A DNA stretch of 64,000 bases from Vogesella fluminis. Lineage in GTDB: Bacteria; Pseudomonadota; Gammaproteobacteria; Burkholderiales; Chromobacteriaceae. The DNA is taken from contig NZ_BMYP01000012.1 in the NCBI RefSeq assembly GCF_014652335.1, forward strand, positions 19,253 to 83,252. Reading direction: 5' to 3'. Numbering within the stretch: the first letter of the stretch is position 1; each line of letters opens with the position of its first letter. Of the stretch, positions 56,365-64,000 are shown one piece after another. Under the pieces are notes generated by a model that did no database searches, was not told the DNA's origin, and saw only the letters and a program-made list of their open reading frames with translations. The position numbers and the translations under genes were made by a program.

Positions 56365-57861
56365 CTACAGCAGTACCACGTCGAACTGTTCCTGGCTGTA
56401 GGTGGCCTCCACCGACAGCGAGATCGGCTTGCCGATGAAGTCGATCAGCATGGCCAGGCTCTGCGATTCCTCGTCCAGCAGCATGTCGATCACGCTCTGC
56501 GACGCCAGGATGCGGAAGCCCTTGGCCTCAAAGCGGCGCGTCTCGCGCACGATCTCGCGCTGGATCTCGTAACACACCGTCTGCGCGGTCTTGATCTCGC
56601 CGCGGCCCTGACACACCGGACACGACTCGCACAGCACGTGCGCCAGGCTCTCGCGGGTGCGCTTGCGCGTCACCTCCACCAGCCCCAGGCTGGTAAAGCC
56701 GTTCAGCGTCACGCGGGTGCGGTCGCGCGCCAGCGCCTTGGCCAGCTCGGCCAGCACCGCATTGCGGTGCTCCTCGCTGTCCATGTCGATGAAATCGACG
56801 ATGATGATGCCGCCGAGGTTGCGCAGCCGCAGCTGGCGCGCCAGCGCCAGCGTCGCCTCCAGGTTGGTCTTGTAGATGGTCTCGTCGAAGTTGCGGTTGC
56901 CGACGAAACCGCCGGTGTTGACGTCGATGGTGGTCATCGCCTCGGTCTGGTCGATGATCAGATAGCCGCCGAACTTCAGGTTGACGCGGCGCGACAGCGC
57001 CTTCTCGATCTCGGTCTCGATGCCGTGCAGCTCGAACAATGGCCGCTCGCCGCTGTAGCGCTCGATCTTGGCCACCGCCGACTGCACATAGGCTTCGGCG
57101 AATTCCACCATCTTGCCGTAATTCTCGGTGGAGTCGACGATCACCTTTTCGGTGTGATCACTGACCATGTCGCGCAGCACGCGCACCGCCAGTGGCAGGT
57201 CTTCGTACAGCAGGCTTTGCGCCGGCAGGTGCTGCGACTTGTGGCGGATGTCGGCCCACAGCTTGGACAGGTAGCCGATGTCGGCGCCCAGCTCTTCATC
57301 GGTAGCGGTTTCGGCGCTGGTGCGGATGATGTAGCCCCGTGGCGCACCCTCCGGCAGCAGCTTTTCCAGCCGCGCTTTCAGGCTCTGGCGGTCGGCGTCC
57401 TGCTCGATCTTCTGCGAGATGCCGATATGCTCTTCCTGCGGCAGGTGCACCAGGAAGCGCCCGGCCAGGCTGATCTGGGTGGACAGCCGCGCGCCCTTGG
57501 TGCCGATCGGGTCCTTGATCACCTGCACCAGCACGGTCTGGCCCTCGAACAGCATCTTCTCGATGCGCTGCGGCTCGGACGGGTGCTGGCGCTGTTCCAG
57601 CACGTCGGCGATGTGCAGGAAGGCGGCGCGCTCCAGGCCGATCTCGATGAAGGCGCTCTGCATGCCCGGCAGCACGCGCTTGACCTGACCCAGATAGATG
57701 TTGCCGACAATGCCGCGGCTGGCGGAACGCTCGATGTGCAGCTCCTGCACGATGGCGTCTTCCAGCACCGCGACCCGGGTTTCCTGCGGTGTGATGTTGA
57801 CCAGGATCTGCTCTTTCGGGCGCGGCAGATCGCGTGGCAGGGGAATCGGTTGTTGCAGCAT
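56365..57861 (-). CDS. rng: Ribonuclease G
   Basis: Endoribonuclease of the RNase E/G family that processes 16S rRNA 5' ends and mRNA. N-terminal S1 domain (about 45-130, GNIYLGQVKRVLPGMQSAFIEIG), the 5' sensor and RNase H-like region, the DNase I-like catalytic core with acidic residues in TTIDVNTGGFVG (about 315) and IIIVDFIDM (about 358), and a Zn-link CPVCQG near 423. 498 residues, compact like RNase G rather than RNase E. Confidence 0.94.
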   Translation of the reverse strand: MLQQPIPLPRDLPRPKEQILVNITPQETRVAVLEDAIVQELHIERSASRGIVGNIYLGQVKRVLPGMQSAFIEIGLERAAFLHIADVLEQRQHPSEPQRIEKMLFEGQTVLVQVIKDPIGTKGARLSTQISLAGRFLVHLPQEEHIGISQKIEQDADRQSLKARLEKLLPEGAPRGYIIRTSAETATDEELGADIGYLSKLWADIRHKSQHLPAQSLLYEDLPLAVRVLRDMVSDHTEKVIVDSTENYGKMVEFAEAYVQSAVAKIERYSGERPLFELHGIETEIEKALSRRVNLKFGGYLIIDQTEAMTTIDVNTGGFVGNRNFDETIYKTNLEATLALARQLRLRNLGGIIIVDFIDMDSEEHRNAVLAELAKALARDRTRVTLNGFTSLGLVEVTRKRTRESLAHVLCESCPVCQGRGEIKTAQTVCYEIQREIVRETRRFEAKGFRILASQSVIDMLLDEESQSLAMLIDFIGKPISLSVEATYSQEQFDVVLL

Positions 57862-57876
57862 GGTGGCCTTTCGCGC

Positions 57877-58473
57877 TCAGGGCAGGGTGATGTCAAAGGC
57901 CGCCAGCAGTTGCGCGGTTTCAAAGACGGGCAGACCGACGACGCCGGTGAAACTGCCGGAGATGTGCTGCACGAACACCGAGGCCTTGCCCTGAATACCA
58001 TAGGCACCGGCCTTGTCGAATGGTTCGCCGGTATCGAGGTAGCGCTCGATCTCGGCGTCGCTCAGCGGCTTGAAGGTGACGTCGGTGCTGCTGGTGGCGA
58101 TTTCGGTGCGCTCGCCCTCGCGGATCGCCACGCTGGTCAGCACCTGATGGGTACGCCCGGAAAAGGCACGCAACATGCGGAAGGCATCGTCGGCATCGGT
58201 CGGCTTGCCGAAGATCTCGCCGTCCAGCACCACGGTGGTATCGGCGGCCAGCAGCGGCCGCGACGGCAGCCCCAGTGCCAGCGCCACGCTCCAGCCGGCG
58301 GCGGCCTTTTCCGCAGCCAGACGCCGGGTATAGGCGGCGGCGTCCTCGCCCGGCAGCACCGTCTCGTCGACGTCGGCATGCACGCGCTCCAGCTGGAAAC
58401 CAAGTTGTTCGAGGATCTCGCGGCGACGCGGGCTGCCGGAGGCCAGATAAAGACGGATCTTTCGGGAATTCAT
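57877..58473 (-). CDS. maf: Maf family nucleoside triphosphate pyrophosphatase
   Basis: House-cleaning dTTP/UTP pyrophosphatase family protein, 198 residues. The N-terminal LYLASGSPRRREILEQLGF holds the phosphate-binding motif, followed by LLAADTTVVLDGEIFGKPTD, RAFSGRTHQVLTSVAI and the late GAYGIQGKASVFVQHISGSFTGVVGLPV. Start is the ATG of MNSRKIRLYLASGS. Sits 15 bases upstream of rng, as commonly seen (maf-rng). Confidence 0.95.
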   Translation of the reverse strand: MNSRKIRLYLASGSPRRREILEQLGFQLERVHADVDETVLPGEDAAAYTRRLAAEKAAAGWSVALALGLPSRPLLAADTTVVLDGEIFGKPTDADDAFRMLRAFSGRTHQVLTSVAIREGERTEIATSSTDVTFKPLSDAEIERYLDTGEPFDKAGAYGIQGKASVFVQHISGSFTGVVGLPVFETAQLLAAFDITLP

Positions 58474-58541
58474 GAACGGGCAATCTGCAAGAGGGAAACG
58501 CAATGAACACAAGATTACCAGAGCAGGCCTGCGCCGGATAT

Positions 58542-58550
58542 GTTGGCCGC
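58542..58550 (+). repeat. Single dispersed motif copy upstream of the binding-protein gene
   Basis: TGTTGGCCGCAA with the core at 58542-58550, in the 178-base gap between the divergent maf and substrate-binding-protein genes. Apart from this I see nothing identifiable in the gap. Confidence 0.6.
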
Positions 58551-58651
58551 AAGCAGAACGCCATCCGATACAGGCGATCATCAGCTACATGCCATGCCGC
58601 TTTAATGGTCTAATCTTGGCTTTTGCCCTGCTGATGACAGAACGCTACGAC

Positions 58652-59386
58652 ATGCTGCGCCTGTTCCTGATCTGCTGCCTGTTCGCCGCCGGAGTCCATG
58701 CCGACACGGTACGGCTGGCCGTCGGCCTTGCCAAACCGCCGTACATCGAGGCGGGGGGCAGGAGCGGGCTGGAGGTAACGCTGGCGCTGGCCACGCTGCG
58801 GCTGGCCGGCCACCAGCCACAGGTGGTGCAGTTGCCGCAGGCACGCGGACTGGCGATGCTGGATCGTGGCTACGTCGATGCCATGCTGACGCTGGTGCCG
58901 GGAGTACTGGCCGGGATCTGCTACTCGCAGCCGCTGCTGTACTACCGCAACCGCGCCATCGTGCTGCAGGGCAGCGGCATCGTGCTGACGCAATTGTCGC
59001 AGCTGGCGCAATACCGGGTGGCGGCATTCCAGAATGCGCGCCAGCTGCTGGGCGACGGGTTCCGCCAGGCCGTGGCACGCTCGCCCGGCTATACCGAACT
59101 GGGCGACCAGGACATCCAGAACAGGATGCTGTTCAATCGCCGCACCGATGTGGTGGTCGGCGACGAGCTGATCTTCCACGCCAACCCGACACAGCGCGAT
59201 CTCAACAACCGCAGCCAGCCCGTCATCAGCTACGCGCTGTTTCCCAGCTCGCCGCGCCATGTCGGCTTTCGCAGCGAACGGCTGTGCCGGGATTTCGACC
59301 GTGCGCTGCTGCAGCTGAAAGGCAGCGGCGAGTACGAACGCATCCAGCAGTCCTACCGCGACAAGTACCGGCTGCCGCGCAATTAG
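58652..59386 (+). CDS. Periplasmic substrate-binding protein, SBP-3-like
   Basis: A 244-residue exported protein with a signal peptide (MLRLFLICCLFAAGVHA) and the amino-acid-type solute-binding fold: VRLAVGLAKPPYIEAGGRSGLEVTLALATLRLAGH (part shown), YVDAMLTLVPG and RRTDVVVGDEL. No transporter genes neighbour it, so it may be an orphan binding protein or a sensor input. An upstream in-frame start would lack a signal peptide. It overlaps the convergent tcdA gene by 4 bases. Confidence 0.8.
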   Translation: MLRLFLICCLFAAGVHADTVRLAVGLAKPPYIEAGGRSGLEVTLALATLRLAGHQPQVVQLPQARGLAMLDRGYVDAMLTLVPGVLAGICYSQPLLYYRNRAIVLQGSGIVLTQLSQLAQYRVAAFQNARQLLGDGFRQAVARSPGYTELGDQDIQNRMLFNRRTDVVVGDELIFHANPTQRDLNNRSQPVISYALFPSSPRHVGFRSERLCRDFDRALLQLKGSGEYERIQQSYRDKYRLPRN

Positions 59387-60159
59387 CGTTTGGCGGCGCG
59401 CGCCAGCTGGTTCAGCACCTGCGACGCGGCAAACAGGCCGAAGCTGGCGGTCACCACCATGCTGGCGCCAAAGCCGGCGCAGGACAGCCCCTGCGGCCCG
59501 CGCGCCGCGTCCATGTCGCAGGCCGCCGCCTGCGGATACACCAGCGGCTCGGTGGAGTACACGCACGGCACCCCCAGCTTCTTGCCCGGCTCGCGCGTGA
59601 AACCATGGTTGCGGCGCAGGTTGTAGCGCAGCTTGGACAGCAGCGGGTCTTCCGTCACCTGCGACAGATCCGCCAGCGCGATGCGCGACGGGTCCATCTG
59701 GCCGCCGGCGCCGCCGGAAACCACGAACTTCTGCCGTCGCCGCACGCACCAGGCCGCGATCGCGGTCTTGATCTTCAGGCTGTCGATGCAGTCGATGATG
59801 TAGTCGTAGCCCTGCCCCAGCAGCTGTTCCAGATTGTCCTCGGTGACGAAGTCTTCCACCTCGGTCACCACGCAGGCCGGGTTGATGGCGCGCACGCGCT
59901 CGGCCAGCGCAGTGACCTTGGCCATGCCGTAGTACGGGTCCAGCGCCGGCAGCTGGCGGTTGGTGTTGGATTCGGCGATATTGTCGAGGTCGATCAGCGT
60001 CAGCTGGCCGATGCCGCTGCGCGCCAGCGCCTCCACCGCCCACGAGCCGACGCCGCCGACGCCGATCACGCAGACGTTGGCCGCAGCAAAACGCTGCAAG
60101 GCCGCGTCACCATACAAACGGGCAATACCGCCAAAGCGGCGTTCCAGATCGGCACTCAT
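59383..60159 (-). CDS. tcdA: tRNA threonylcarbamoyladenosine dehydratase
   Basis: E1-like enzyme that cyclises t6A in tRNA to ct6A. The nucleotide loop VCVIGVGGVGSWAVEALARSG (shown in part) is at about residue 32, with LTLIDLDNIAESNTNRQLPA and YDYIIDCIDSLKIKTAI. It lacks the Cys pairs of MoeB and ends with SCAGFGASMVVTASFGL, typical of TcdA. ATG at 60159 gives 258 residues; earlier in-frame starts read into unrelated sequence. Convergent with the binding-protein gene, overlapping it by 4 bases. Confidence 0.92.
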   Translation of the reverse strand: MSADLERRFGGIARLYGDAALQRFAAANVCVIGVGGVGSWAVEALARSGIGQLTLIDLDNIAESNTNRQLPALDPYYGMAKVTALAERVRAINPACVVTEVEDFVTEDNLEQLLGQGYDYIIDCIDSLKIKTAIAAWCVRRRQKFVVSGGAGGQMDPSRIALADLSQVTEDPLLSKLRYNLRRNHGFTREPGKKLGVPCVYSTEPLVYPQAAACDMDAARGPQGLSCAGFGASMVVTASFGLFAASQVLNQLARAAKR

Positions 60160-60330
60160 CTTCGCTCGACAATCATCAGGAAAAACGGCCAAGCATACCG
60201 AAAACACCCCCCGGCTGCCAAGGCGGCAGCCGCCGCCGCAATCCGTCCTTGCCAGGACAAGACATTGATCTACCATGAAAATTCTGCCACCCGCATCCTG
60301 TGGGCGGCGCCGACAACCGGGAGATTGCGC

Positions 60331-60555
60331 ATGAAGTTGCCGCGTTTTGACATCGATCTGGACAAGCACTACAAACCCACAGTGGTCATTGCCTGCCCGC
60401 AGTGCAGCCACCAGACCCGCCAGCACCTGGCCAGCCTGGTCCCCGACCAGCCGCTGCGCTGCAGCTGCGGCGCCGACATCAGCATGCCCGGCAGCACACT
60501 GGCTGCCGCCCGGCAACAGGCCGATGCCATCAAGGCCGCCTACCACGTTCGCTGA
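60331..60555 (+). CDS. Small zinc-ribbon-like protein
   Basis: A 74-residue cytoplasmic protein starting MKLPRFDIDLDKHYKPTVV, with a possible zinc site formed by CPQC (about residue 23) and CSCG (about residue 45). Its middle (SHQTRQHLASLVPDQPLRC) and C terminus are helical in character. Family not recognised with confidence. It reads away from the divergent tcdA gene and is followed by an intergenic hairpin. Confidence 0.75.
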   Translation: MKLPRFDIDLDKHYKPTVVIACPQCSHQTRQHLASLVPDQPLRCSCGADISMPGSTLAAARQQADAIKAAYHVR

Positions 60556-60640
60556 CCCCGCGCGGAACACACTGATCCGAAATAGCCCTCTACAGGCTCG
60601 ATGACGGCTGGCACAATCGTGTCATTGCCGATCAACCCCG

Positions 60641-60666
60641 ACACGGCAGCCCCACGGCTGCCGTGT
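60641..60666 (+). terminator. Hairpin between the zinc-ribbon gene and the aldolase gene
   Basis: ACACGGCAGC (60641-60650) and GCTGCCGTGT (60657-60666) form a 10-bp perfect stem with a 6-base loop. It has little T-run and ends 16 bases before the aldolase ATG, so it may act on initiation as well as termination. Confidence 0.55.
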
Positions 60667-60682
60667 GTCATTGGAGCCCGCC

Positions 60683-61711
60683 ATGCCCGTGCTTGACGTC
60701 CGCAGCGACACCGTCACCCAGCCCACCCTCGCCATGCGCCAGGCCATGTTCGACGCCGTGGTCGGCGACGACGTCTACGGCGACGACCCCACCGTGCGCG
60801 AGCTGGAAACGTTGGCCGCAGGCATTCTCGGCAAGGAAGCCGCGCTGTTCGTGCCGTCCGGCAACTTCGGCAACCAGCTGGCGCTGTACACCCACTGCCA
60901 GCGCGGCGACGAAGTGATCCTCGGCGACGACTGCCACATCGTGTGGCACGAAACCGGCGGCGCCGCGGTGATCGCCGGCGTGCAGCTGCGCACCATCGCC
61001 AGCGCCGACGGCATGTTGCGCGCCGACGAGGTGAAAAAACGCATCCGTGTCGGTGACGACATCCACTGGCCGCGCACCGGCCTGATCTGCGTCGAAAACG
61101 CGCACAGCAACGGCCGCGTCATTCCGCTGGCCGACATGGCGGCAGTGTGGAATGTCGCGCAGCAGCACGGCGTGCCGGTGCACCTGGACGGCGCGCGCGT
61201 GTTCAACGCCGCCGTGCACCTGGGCTGCGAGGTGCGCGACATCACCCGCTACAGCGACACGGTGATGTGCTGCCTGTCCAAAGGCTTGGCCGCACCCATC
61301 GGCTCCATCCTGGCTGGCCCGGCCGCCTTCATCGCCCGCGCCCGCAAGAACCGCAAACTGCTGGGCGGCGGCCTGCGCCAGGCCGGCGTGCTGGCCGCGC
61401 CGGGCATCCTGGCACTGACCGAGATGGTGACCCGCCTGCCGGAAGACCACGCCAACGCCCGCTATCTGGCCGAACAGCTGGCTGCCCTGCCCGGCATCAG
61501 CGTCAATCTGGATGACGTGCACATCAACATGGTGTGGTTCCGCCTGCCGGACACGCTGGACAGCGGTACGCTGATGGCGGCGCTGGCCGATGCCGGCATC
61601 AAGGCCAACGGCCCCGAGCACGGCCTGATGCGGCTGGTGACACACTGGCAGATCGGCCGCGCCGACATCGACCGCATCGTCGCCGTATTCGCCAGCGTGC
61701 TGGCGGCATGA
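60683..61711 (+). CDS. ltaE: Low-specificity L-threonine aldolase
   Basis: PLP enzyme that cleaves L-threonine and allo-threonine to glycine and acetaldehyde, 342 residues. RSDTVTQPTLAMRQAMFDA (N terminus), GDDVYGDDPTVRELE, FVPSGNFGNQLALYTHCQRGDEVILGDDCHIVWHETGG (shown in part), the Asp in VHLDGARVFNAAVHLG, and the PLP Lys in CCLSKGLAAPIGS (about residue 203). The next gene overlaps its stop codon. Confidence 0.93.
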   Translation: MPVLDVRSDTVTQPTLAMRQAMFDAVVGDDVYGDDPTVRELETLAAGILGKEAALFVPSGNFGNQLALYTHCQRGDEVILGDDCHIVWHETGGAAVIAGVQLRTIASADGMLRADEVKKRIRVGDDIHWPRTGLICVENAHSNGRVIPLADMAAVWNVAQQHGVPVHLDGARVFNAAVHLGCEVRDITRYSDTVMCCLSKGLAAPIGSILAGPAAFIARARKNRKLLGGGLRQAGVLAAPGILALTEMVTRLPEDHANARYLAEQLAALPGISVNLDDVHINMVWFRLPDTLDSGTLMAALADAGIKANGPEHGLMRLVTHWQIGRADIDRIVAVFASVLAA

Positions 61712-62466
61712 CGCTCACCCTCGCGCTGGCGCTGTTTGCAGCCGCGTTCGCCGCCGGCGCGCTCAACGCCGTCGCTGGCGGCGGCACGCTGCTCACCTTC
61801 CCGGCACTGGTTGCCGCCGGCCTGCCACCCATCGTCGCCAACGCCACCAGCTCGGTGTCGCAGTGGCCGGGCTACGTCGCCAGCAGCCTCGCCTTTCGCC
61901 GCGAGCTGCGCGGCCAGCGCCAGTTTGCCGGCATGAGCGTGGCCAGCCTCGCCGGCGGGCTGGCCGGCGCCTGGCTGGTGACGGTGGTGTCGCCGCGGCT
62001 GTTCGACGTGCTGATCCCGTGGCTGATCCTGCTCGCCACCGCCATGTTCGCCTGCAGTGCCACCCTCACCCGCTGGATGGGCCGGCACGCGGCCAACGCC
62101 CACCGCAGCCGCAACGGGCTACTGGCCGGGCAGCTGCTGGTATCGGTGTATGGCGGCTTCTTCGGCGGCGGCATGGGCATCATGATGCTGGCGCTGTACA
62201 GCCTGTTCGCGCTGGACACGCTGACGCGCATGAATGCGCTGAAAACCTGGCTGTCGGTCGTGATCTCCGGCGTGGCGGTGGTGACCTTCATCGTCGCCGG
62301 CATCGTCGACTGGCCTGCCGCGCTGGTGATGCTGGCAGGCACCATCGCCGGCGGCGTGGCCGGCGCCCGCCTCGCCCGCCGCCTGCCAGCGATCTGGCTC
62401 AAGCGCGTGGTGGTGGCGCTGGGCAGCGCGCTGACGCTGGCGTTTTTCTGGAAGGTGTACGGCTGA
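61708..62466 (+). CDS. TSUP family (TauE/SafE) membrane transporter
   Basis: A 252-residue inner membrane protein with about eight hydrophobic helices and TSUP motifs GALNAVAGGGTLLTFPALVA (about residue 15) and LVSVYGGFFGGGMGIMMLAL (about 145). The family exports small sulfur-containing or organic acid anions; the substrate here is not evident. ATG overlaps the aldolase stop (ATGA), so it is translationally coupled to it. Confidence 0.9.
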   Translation: MTLTLALALFAAAFAAGALNAVAGGGTLLTFPALVAAGLPPIVANATSSVSQWPGYVASSLAFRRELRGQRQFAGMSVASLAGGLAGAWLVTVVSPRLFDVLIPWLILLATAMFACSATLTRWMGRHAANAHRSRNGLLAGQLLVSVYGGFFGGGMGIMMLALYSLFALDTLTRMNALKTWLSVVISGVAVVTFIVAGIVDWPAALVMLAGTIAGGVAGARLARRLPAIWLKRVVVALGSALTLAFFWKVYG

Positions 62467-62469
62467 GGC

Positions 62470-62489
62470 TGCGGCCAACGTTGGCCGCA
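62470..62489. repeat. 20-bp palindromic motif pair between convergent genes
   Basis: TGCGGCCAACGTTGGCCGCA is a perfect 20-bp palindrome made of reverse and forward copies abutting (62471-62479 and 62480-62488). It fills most of the 27-base gap between the TSUP and ABM-CMD stop codons. Confidence 0.88.
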
Positions 62490-62493
62490 ACCA

Positions 62494-63189
62494 TCACGCG
62501 TTAGCCGCGTCACGCTCGGCAAACACCTCCTTGGCCGCCAGCACGCCGTTGATGGCGGCCGGGAAGCCGGCGTACACCGCCATCTGCGTCAGGATGGCGA
62601 TCACCTCGTCGCGGCTGCAACCCACATTCAGCGCGCCATGCAGGTGCACCTTCAGCTGCGGCGTGGCATTGCCCAGTGCCGCCAGCGCGGCCACGGTGGC
62701 GATCTCGCGCTCCTTCAACGTCAGCACCTCGTCCTGGTATACCTCGCCGAACGGGAAGGCGATGGTGTACTGCGCCAGGTCAGGCGCCACGTCCTGCAGG
62801 GCCGCGATCACACGCTCGCCGGCCTGGCCGTCCACCTGCTGCAAGCGCGCCCAACCGCGCCGGTACGCCGAATCCGCCTCCACGGCAGGCGGCATCGGCG
62901 GTACCACATGTGTCACCCAGTGCTGCACCAACCGCGTCAGCCCCCGCGCCTGATAGGCGCAGCTATGTTCGGCAGCGTGATGGGCGGCGAAAGCCGCCTC
63001 GTCACGAAAGCTTTCGATCAGAAAAAACTGCTGCGGCTGCTTGCGATCCTGCTGCAGCTCGAAGCGCAGGCAGCCGGGCTCGCGCCGCGCATGCCAGCAC
63101 AGCTGCTGCAACGCCTGCAGCGCGTCGTGCGGTGTGACCTCCGGATTGGTTTCCAGCTGGGCAATGACTTGATAGGCAAGTGGCGGCAT
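62494..63189 (-). CDS. ABM domain fused to a carboxymuconolactone decarboxylase-like (AhpD-type) domain
   Basis: A 231-residue two-domain protein. The N-terminal part (about 1-95) is an antibiotic-biosynthesis-monooxygenase-type domain (VIAQLETNPEVTPHDALQALQQL, FELQQDRKQPQQFFLIESFRDEAAFAAHH, given in part). The C-terminal part (about 110-225) is a CMD domain with LKEREIATVAALAALGN and HLHGALNVGCSRDEVIAILTQ; the usual CxxC pair is not seen, only one Cys. Probably decarboxylase-like or a stress enzyme. Divergent from lysR, 120 bases away. Confidence 0.82.
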   Translation of the reverse strand: MPPLAYQVIAQLETNPEVTPHDALQALQQLCWHARREPGCLRFELQQDRKQPQQFFLIESFRDEAAFAAHHAAEHSCAYQARGLTRLVQHWVTHVVPPMPPAVEADSAYRRGWARLQQVDGQAGERVIAALQDVAPDLAQYTIAFPFGEVYQDEVLTLKEREIATVAALAALGNATPQLKVHLHGALNVGCSRDEVIAILTQMAVYAGFPAAINGVLAAKEVFAERDAANA

Positions 63190-63309
63190 CACGATATTCC
63201 TTGGCAAGGGGTCTGGCTGCCTTGGGCAGCGGGAACACGCAGCCTACGGCGCCGGATTCCATGCAACAATCCACCTTATCTTTCATGGTTTGATGAGCTT
63301 TATTCACCA

Positions 63310-64000
63310 ATGACACCGCCGCTTGCCGAACTGTTTGCCTTTGCCTGTGTGGCGCGCCACCGCAGCTTCCGCGCGGCGGCGCTGGAGCTGGGCGTGACAC
63401 CATCCGCCCTCAGTCACAGCCTGCGCCAGCTGGAGACGCGGCTGCAGGTGCGGCTGCTGCACCGGACCACGCGCAGCGTCACCGCCACCGAGGCCGGCGA
63501 GGCCCTGCTGGCGCAGCTGATACCGGCGCTGGCGCAGATCGGCGGCGCGCTGGAGTCGGTCAACGATTACCGCGCCCAGCCGCAGGGCCAGCTGCGACTG
63601 AACGTGCCGCGCACCGCCGCCTACCTGCTGCTGATGCCGCTGCTGCCGGCCTTCCTGCAGCGCTATCCGCACATCAGGCTGGATCTGGTATGCGATGACA
63701 AGCTGGTGGACATCGTCAGCAGCGGCTTCGACGCCGGCATGCGCTTTGGCGAGACCCTGGCGGCCGACATGGTGGCCGTACGCGTCGGCCCGCCGATGCG
63801 CTTTGCCGTGATTGCCAGCCCCGGCTATCTAGCTCGGCACGGTACGCCGCAGCACCCGGCCGAGCTAGCGCAGCACAACTGCATCCGTCACCGCTTCGAC
63901 GATGGCGCGCTGTATGCGTGGGAACTGGCAAAGGATGGCGAGGCGCTGCAGATCCAGCCCGACGGCCAGCTGACACTGGGCGAACAGCCGCTGATGGTGG
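63310..64000 (+). CDS. LysR family transcriptional regulator (runs off the window)
   Basis: At least 230 residues are present, with no stop in the window. The N-terminal winged helix (about 1-60) reads LAELFAFACVARHRSFRAAALELGVTPSALSHSLRQLETRL (part shown), and the effector-binding domain follows (GQLRLNVPRTAAYLLLMPLLP, FDAGMRFGETLAADMVAVRVG). An earlier ATG (63293) runs into a stop. Divergent from the ABM-CMD gene, which it probably controls; I see no clear LysR box in the 120 bases between. Confidence 0.9.
   Translation, partial: MTPPLAELFAFACVARHRSFRAAALELGVTPSALSHSLRQLETRLQVRLLHRTTRSVTATEAGEALLAQLIPALAQIGGALESVNDYRAQPQGQLRLNVPRTAAYLLLMPLLPAFLQRYPHIRLDLVCDDKLVDIVSSGFDAGMRFGETLAADMVAVRVGPPMRFAVIASPGYLARHGTPQHPAELAQHNCIRHRFDDGALYAWELAKDGEALQIQPDGQLTLGEQPLMV

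Overview
The window is a GC-rich, gene-dense bacterial chromosome segment. The gene content points to a betaproteobacterium, most likely order Neisseriales and a Chromobacteriaceae-like genus. Pointers are an NtrYX pair downstream of rsmB and a DUF4390 gene, the def-fmt / LysM-dprA-smg-topA neighbourhood, a proteobacterial-type gshA-gshB pair, and small DUF3025, DUF3460 and DUF2061 genes. The genus is an inference. There is no rRNA, CRISPR array, prophage or intact insertion sequence.

Layout. 0-2 kb: rplU-rpmA (minus) with a near-consensus promoter, then ispB and tRNA-Arg(CCU). 2-9.3 kb: DUF3025, YihY, WrbA, a TerC/Alx membrane protein, a GAF-PAS-PAS-GGDEF diguanylate cyclase and a degenerate HD-GYP protein. 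9.3-9.7 kb: four tandem tRNA-Lys(UUU) genes with a clear promoter. 9.8-14.5 kb: cutA, fxsA, yggU, dps, a TonB-like protein, a thioesterase, a TlpA-type thioredoxin and moeB. 14.6-22.3 kb (minus): ntrX, ntrY, DUF4390, rsmB, htpX, fmt, def. 22.4-27.6 kb (plus): LysM protein, dprA, smg, a MITE-like element at the smg stop codon, topA. 27.7-35.3 kb: Tat-exported carbonic-anhydrase-like protein, PhnA/YjdM, fadH behind a promoter with a palindromic operator, and a PhnD-like binding protein overlapping a GGDEF-EAL sensor. 35.3-45.1 kb: TlpA, a PfkB kinase, gshA-gshB-apbE-dgkA, a lipase-like hydrolase, an acetyltransferase, purC, purE-purK. 45.2-49.2 kb: tolR-tolA-tolB-pal-cpoB, with no tolQ beside tolR. 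49.3-58.5 kb: O-methyltransferase, DUF3460, a membrane sensor-like protein, a response regulator with TPR-like repeats, uvrD, DUF2061 behind a Fur-like box, cysE, rng, maf. 58.6-64 kb: a binding protein, tcdA, a zinc-ribbon protein, a threonine aldolase, a TSUP permease, an ABM-CMD fusion and the start of a divergent lysR gene.

Most striking signal: a short motif, AA(G/C)GTTGGCCGCA, occurs throughout on both strands. I counted about 47 copies of its 9-base core GTTGGCCGC, against roughly 1-2 expected by chance at about 65% GC. Seven inverted pairs sit just past gene ends as palindromes or hairpins; other copies lie inside genes. This is the behaviour of DNA uptake sequences in Neisseria and Pasteurellaceae, but the sequence differs from either. 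A lineage-specific uptake signal is the leading hypothesis; the competence gene dprA, itself in the window, carries a copy.

How the genes fit together: most are housekeeping (translation, envelope integrity, purine, glutathione and cysteine synthesis, DNA repair). Signalling is over-represented: two c-di-GMP synthesis proteins, a degenerate HD-GYP, NtrYX and an orphan response regulator. Two of these (HD-GYP and NtrX) have lost catalytic residues.
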